This document shows positions 59,248 through 64,000 of a stretch of 64,000 nucleotides of DNA, one piece after another (within the stretch, counting starts at the first letter, position 1; each line of letters opens with the position of its first letter). The stretch is from Calvatia gigantea. Lineage: Eukaryota > Basidiomycota > Agaricomycetes > Agaricales > Lycoperdaceae. The position numbers and the translations under genes are program-made. Under the pieces are notes generated by a model. It ran no database searches, was not told where the DNA came from, and worked only from the letters and a program-made list of their open reading frames with translations. The stretch covers positions 1,736,001 to 1,800,000 of the forward strand of contig JACAAK010000005.1 of the NCBI GenBank assembly GCA_025093985.1, read 5' to 3'.

Positions 59248-62179
59248 ATGACCAGACACTTCTCATTACCATTGTCCTCGGCCTCGAATAAAGAGGTCAA
59301 AGCTGGAACGGAGTTTCCAAAAGCGGAGGATGCGAACGAAGGTGATGAAGAAAAGCTGGCGACGTTAAGGACACCCAACAAGTTGCGCAAGCCTAGACCG
59401 TTTACCTTGTCCCTTCCTTCTTCCAAGAAGAGGCCGAGCTCTGTGCCGTCCGCATCGAAGCCAGTACCGGTAGTACCAGTACCTGTGCCAAGGCCATCGC
59501 TCTCCACAAACTCGTCTTCGTCAGACTCCATCCCGTCGCTGGCAACTCCCTCACCGCCCCCGAGTCCCACTAAACTCAAACCCGAGTCAAAAAAATCGTC
59601 TCAGGACGGTTTCATTGCGTTCAGTACGCTCAATCTCGGGCTTGATTCCGAGCCACCACTCTCATTCGTCCTCGGTGTCCATGACGTCGACCAAGGACGC
59701 AAAGGCGCCCTCTGAGTCATCATCTTCTACTTCTACTTCGCCATCGGTGTCGCCAATGAAGGCCATACCACAGAAGATGGCGAGACAAGTAAGGAAATCG
59801 ATTAGTCGGCTAAGTTTACACTTACCACACGTGACTACCAAATCAAGGCCTCGATCATCTTCAGCATCAGGCGTCTCTCCTCTTGATCACCATCACCAAT
59901 CATCCCAGACCCTTCCCTCGATTCATGATACCGCGGTGGTAATCGTCCCTCCCTCTCCAAAGCCTACCAAGGAAGTGCATTTCCACGACAAACAACCAGT
60001 GGCCGAAATACCATCCAAGACGATTCCTGAGGATATCCCCACGCAGAACTTGGACGAACAACGCGACTCTCAGCCAGAACTAGCCACCGAAACTTCTCCT
60101 CTAACTGAAGCCACTACCGGTTGATACCGAAGAGGTGCTGATATTAGACACTTCTGAATCAGAAGTTACGATCATCGTATCAACCGCTCTTTCTCCTGTT
60201 GAAGAGATGTCACCGTCATCCGCGACTGAGGTTCCCTCTATCCCCACACCAACCACGGTGAGAGATACGCGATCTCAGTCGCCTTCCGAGTCTACTCTCA
60301 TAGACACCAGTGTTTATGTTGGACCGGAAGTTCCTAACCCATTCCTCATCGAGGAGGAGAGTGATACTTCGTCTTCGGACAAAGGAGAAGATCAAAGGGA
60401 AACTTCTGTTGGCCCTTCCGTTGCTTCTTCCGAACCGCCAGCTGCCCAAGAAATTGCTCTGACCGTATCGACGTTAACTGGTGCCACAACTTCTCCAGTG
60501 CCTTCTGAGCCACCCTTGCTATCACCCCTCAATGTAAACAAGGATGTCCCCCCTCCACCTTCCGAGGAAACCGAACAGGAGGAGGTCCCAGAGCTCTTCC
60601 TGCCTGGCCTCATCACCCCTACTATGTTCTTACCCATCCCAAATGTGCGCCACTCTTTTTATTCATCAAATATGTTGTTATGGTGGTTACCGAAGTCTTC
60701 TTCAATGTACATGTGTAATAGACGGATCCGTTGACTACGTTACTCACAAAATATATTTATCCTCCTGCGAAGAGGCCCGTGCGAGATATTAGCGGAGAGT
60801 GGAAAAGGACCGATTTTCATACCATGGTTGTAAGTCCTCCGAACCCCCCTTTCCTACCTATAATCGCCGCGGGATGAGGTTGATTGTTATGTTAGATGAC
60901 CAACAGTTGGAGAGCCTTGGCAAGGATGGCCAGGGACAGAATTGTCGTTTCCAGTCCGGGTGATATTGAGAACATACTTGGAGTGTGTACTTCTGCCGCT
61001 CAGAGTTCATGCAAGGGACCTAATCACGGCGTAATTCTAGCTTTGGTACATTCGTCTCTCAAGTCTCGCGCGCCTCCGCCTTTCCAACCAAACAGCGGCA
61101 GAGTGTACAAACCTCTTTGCAGTTCTAAATGCTATCGAACCTGTCGAACATCGTCAGTGGCTATTCGAAAATACCTTACCATTTGAGTTGGAAGTTATGT
61201 ATGCCCGCACCAAGTATTGGTCGGGTGATCATATGGGGTACCTGGATGCACTGAGTGCATTGCTAAGGAAATGCAAGCGAAAAGCAAGAGAGGCCGGGAA
61301 GGCGAGGGAAGGCGAAGTACAGGAAGTTAGGGACATGTGGAAGGAGAGGGGCGCAAGGGTGTGTTTGATTTTAGCTTCGCAGTTAGTCGAGATGAAGGTG
61401 AGGATCTATGCGACGGTCGCTCACGTCCATGAACAAAATGCTCACAAAGATGAATTTTCAGGATATCACGGCGGCAGCAAAACTCCTTGAACCCCTCTGC
61501 ATGCAACCCCCTTCCTCATCTACTAATGGTGAACCTGTAACGAACCCAACTCTCCGCTCCGCAGTAGCCCGCATATACCTCCAAGGTGGAAATGTACAGC
61601 TCGCAGCACACCATTTCTCGCTGGTTGCCCAGGACCCAACCGCGGACGAGGCCTTGAAAAGAATGAATGAAGCACTTTCGGGTGCCATAGAGGGTGATTG
61701 GGATAAGAGTGCAGGTGTATGGAGGGAACTGATCGAGCATGACTCAGAGAACTTTGTTGTATGTCCTTTTCTCGGGCTCTCGAATTTTACAAGCGTCTGA
61801 TCAAGATGTCCCAGGCTGTGAACAACCTGAGTGTCGCATTGTTGAGCCAGGGAAAACTCAAAGAGGTACATTCTCAAACTGCACTCGTCCCGGACAATAC
61901 TAACGACATATTCACCAGGCAATTGATGTGATGGAACAAGCACTCAAATCATCACCATCGACTGTTGTGGTTGCTGAACCGTTTCTGTTTAATCTCTGTC
62001 TGTGTCTTTCTCTACTCTTCCCACGAGGACGCCACTAATACCCTCTGTTTGCGACAGCGACATTGTATGAACTGCGTTCGGCTGCTGGTCTGGAGAAGAA
62101 AAAGGATCTTCTCGTAGAGGTCGCCCAATGGAGTGGAGATGGTTTGAAGACCGGCTGCTTGAAGATGCCCACCAACTGA
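59248..62179 (+). CDS. TRAPPC12: TRAPP complex subunit 12 homologue (TPR protein), with +1 frame breaks in the disordered N-terminus
   Basis: The C-terminal half carries the TRAPPC12 core: NLFAVLNAIEPVEHRQWLFE, NTLPFELEVMYARTKYWSGD, HMGYLDALSALLRKCKRKAR, GARVCLILASQLVEMK/DITA, AAKLLEPLCMQP, then TPR-like helices (RSAVARIYLQGGNVQLAAHH, DPTADEALKRMNEALSGAIE, AVNNLSVALLSQGKLKEAID) and LYELRSAAGLEKKKDLLVEV to the stop at 62177-62179. In animals this subunit acts in ER-to-Golgi tethering. The long N-terminal half is Ser/Thr/Pro-rich and disordered (MTRHFSLPLSSASNKEVKAG). It is continuous only if one base is removed from each of two homopolymers, 59610-59612 (giving QDGSLRSVRSISGLIPS) and 60121-60122 (giving TTGDTEEVLILDTS). 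About seven introns. It converges on CLR2 with 151 bp between stops. Confidence 0.85.
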
Positions 62180-62330
62180 TCACAATTTTTGACTTTTCGT
62201 CTGTACAAAATATATTGGTGATATACTCCTACCCAAACATCCGAGTGAAAAATACATGAACGACGACAACACACTAAATGTGAACAAGAATATATCAAAA
62301 AAATGCTTGCGAAAACAAATGCTTCAGATT

Positions 62331-64000
62331 TCAATGCATCGTGACATCCTCATCCTCCCGAGTCATGGGGAATCCACCAACATCCTGGATCATAGAGAAC
62401 CCACCAAATTTCTCGCCTTCGCTGAGATTTTCCTTATCTTGTAACATGTCCACATCTTTATCCTCGTCTTCCTCACTGTGTACCTCTCCAAGTGCCTTTT
62501 GGATCTCATAACTTTTGTGCCTTTCCAGCTGACCATATGCCTCCCGATCCGCTTTATCCAGCATCTTGATTCGACTTGGTACGAATTTTTCGGGATCAAC
62601 ACTACAGTGGAATCCACCATTCAAACCATCCAAGGCCCATATATGTCCGTATCTCAAGATTCCGCCATCATCCAGAGGGACTTTTGCTGCGCGATGGAGT
62701 TCACGAGCGAGAAGTGGATGCATAAGGAGCCCAGGGTAATATCGCCCAGCGAGGAGCGAGAGGGAGATGACAACTTCGTGACCTGGTGTCAAAACAGGTC
62801 GGAAACGGTAGCCGATGGGGGGTTGTGGTGGGAGGTAGTATGACGGCGCAGGTGTTGGCGTTGTTGAATGATTGGGAGGTATCAGCACCGAGGAATTCAC
62901 GGGGGCTTGCGTTGATGGCTGAGTTTGCGCGGGCCCGGACGGTGTTGAATCTGGTGCAGATGTTAATGTCGTGATCGGTTGTGCGATAGGTAGTCGAGCG
63001 GCCGGTGCTGAAGACGCCCGAGCGGACGAGGGTTTCGCCGTTCTTGATGTTTCCGTGCGGGCTTGCACCTCGAGACGGTGTTGCTTCACATTCTCGTCCT
63101 CGTCCTCGTCCCAATCCTCATCTACCAACTCAAACAGCGGTCCACTAGCTCGACATTCCTTCCTCTTCCTCCCGTCCTTGGAGACAGTTTCTACCACGAA
63201 CAAAGCATCGATCCGCATGAACACACCCCTGGATCCTGCACCAATTTCTGAGGGGTCACGACCAGTTACCCTATAAGCCTCCATAGCCTTCTTACTGGGA
63301 CAACCAGGCGGAGATATGTTCTGTGCACCATGTGGTGCAAGGCACCGTCTTGGGATCTTCAGTCTCACAAAATCATCAGCCCATATCCGTTCTGGCCCCC
63401 ACCACAACCCCTGGAACCGAGTCTGTGTCCGAACAAGATCAGCGGGAGGGCCAAAGACTTCGTCTGCGAGTTTGTCGAGATCAGACTGAGGCATTCCAGG
63501 ATGGGGACTAGAGAGATCCCGAAACGGATGACGCGAGTTACTGGAAATAGTCGTCAATTCCGTAGTCGCGGAGTTCACCCGGCCAGCAGCTGTAATAACA
63601 GCATGAAGTGAATTATCGTTTTGGTTTTGGGATGCTGAAGGAGGAGGGGGCGGGGGCGGGAGGGAATATGAAATTTGCCATTCATCCGTCACGGAGAAAA
63701 ACTCTGACAGATTGGAGGCAATTTGGACGGCTATAGCGTATGGGGCGCCTGCTTCAACGAAAGAAGGCGGCGTATCTCCTGGGCATGGATTGAAATGCGA
63801 GACATCGTCACGATCGAAATTAAGGAGTTGGGGAGGGATGGCTTGTAGTGCTGCAATGAGCGCGTCAGAAGAAACATATGCTTGGTAGGGTATGACTTGG
63901 CTATCGGACACGTGGGTAGACTTATTTACGGCGAAGAGTTCAACGTGGTAGACCGTAGATTGTTCAACTCGAAAAGGGGGTATATCTTCTTTCTCGACCA
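62331..64000 (-). CDS. CLR2: CLR2-like transcription-silencing protein (5' end beyond the window)
   Basis: One open frame from the right edge of the window to the stop at 62331-62333, about 556 residues without an intron. Reading from the edge: VEKEDIPPFRVEQSTVYHVE, LFAVNKSTHVSDSQVIPYQA; then VEAGAPYAIAVQIASNLSEF, a Pro run, LADEVFGPPADLVRTQTRFQ, LWWGPERIWADDFVRLKIPR with CLAPHG, GSRGVFMRIDALFVVETVSK, GYRFRPVLTPGHEVVISLSL, LAGRYYPGLLMHPLLARELH. These fit the Clr2 (cryptic loci regulator 2) family, a component of the SHREC histone-deacetylase/remodelling complex in fission yeast. The start codon is not in the window; a GTG near 63911 is internal because the frame remains open upstream. The end is acidic (EEDEDKDVDMLQDKENLSEG). 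Family assignment is from remembered consensus and moderately secure. Confidence 0.75.
   Translation of the reverse strand, partial: VEKEDIPPFRVEQSTVYHVELFAVNKSTHVSDSQVIPYQAYVSSDALIAALQAIPPQLLNFDRDDVSHFNPCPGDTPPSFVEAGAPYAIAVQIASNLSEFFSVTDEWQISYSLPPPPPPPSASQNQNDNSLHAVITAAGRVNSATTELTTISSNSRHPFRDLSSPHPGMPQSDLDKLADEVFGPPADLVRTQTRFQGLWWGPERIWADDFVRLKIPRRCLAPHGAQNISPPGCPSKKAMEAYRVTGRDPSEIGAGSRGVFMRIDALFVVETVSKDGRKRKECRASGPLFELVDEDWDEDEDENVKQHRLEVQARTETSRTAKPSSARASSAPAARLPIAQPITTLTSAPDSTPSGPAQTQPSTQAPVNSSVLIPPNHSTTPTPAPSYYLPPQPPIGYRFRPVLTPGHEVVISLSLLAGRYYPGLLMHPLLARELHRAAKVPLDDGGILRYGHIWALDGLNGGFHCSVDPEKFVPSRIKMLDKADREAYGQLERHKSYEIQKALGEVHSEEDEDKDVDMLQDKENLSEGEKFGGFSMIQDVGGFPMTREDEDVTMH

Overview
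The window is nuclear DNA from a filamentous basidiomycete, most likely an Agaricomycete. The genes are cut by many short GT-AG introns (about 45-90 nt, many with CTGAC/CTAAC-like branch sites). The protein families are fungal and several are typical of Agaricomycetes: MBF with APSES and ankyrin repeats, fungal TRP channel, KAR9 with a GAR domain, CLR2, and small secreted proteins with an ARGLPP motif. No rRNA, convincing tRNA, CRISPR or bacterial-style operon is visible.

Layout. 1-18 kb is dense housekeeping DNA: a YVC1-type vacuolar TRP channel cut by the left edge (-), MBP1-like MBF subunit (+), PRP4 U4/U6 snRNP protein (-) sharing a 139-bp divergent promoter with a CBK1/NDR kinase (+), an L-arabinitol/polyol dehydrogenase (+), and a BYE1-like PHD/TFIIS-M/SPOC protein (-). 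18.8-25.2 kb is one very long gene joining a calponin-homology domain, a Cdc15/SepH-type kinase, a C1 zinc finger and a terminal CaaX box. 26.8-40.5 kb is an accessory stretch: a small secreted protein, three GH18 chitinase paralogues all on the minus strand, and, between chitinases 2 and 3, a membrane protein of unknown function and the retromer nexin VPS5. 40.5-50.4 kb is a repeat region: an 870-bp inverted-repeat element, then a Ty1/copia retrotransposon with identical 271-bp LTRs and a 5-bp target duplication, itself split by an intact Tc1-type DNA transposon with unusual 212-bp arms. 50.6-64 kb returns to housekeeping genes: MPE1 (-), ERG4 (+), a KAR9-like spindle-positioning protein (+), TRAPPC12 (+) and CLR2 (-, cut by the right edge).

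The genes do not form an obvious pathway cluster. CBK1, the Cdc15-like kinase, MBP1 and KAR9 all concern cell cycle or morphogenesis, but they are scattered among unrelated genes. The chitinases and the small secreted protein form the only visible functional grouping (extracellular or wall-active products).

Two points run across the window. First, at least six otherwise convincing genes show +1 frame breaks, each explained by one extra base in a short homopolymer; these look like consensus errors or real indels and should be checked before any model is called a pseudogene. Second, the copia element keeps a single reading frame of about 1,500 codons interrupted only by five TGA codons, all consistent with CGA-to-TGA change at CpG, while its LTRs are identical.
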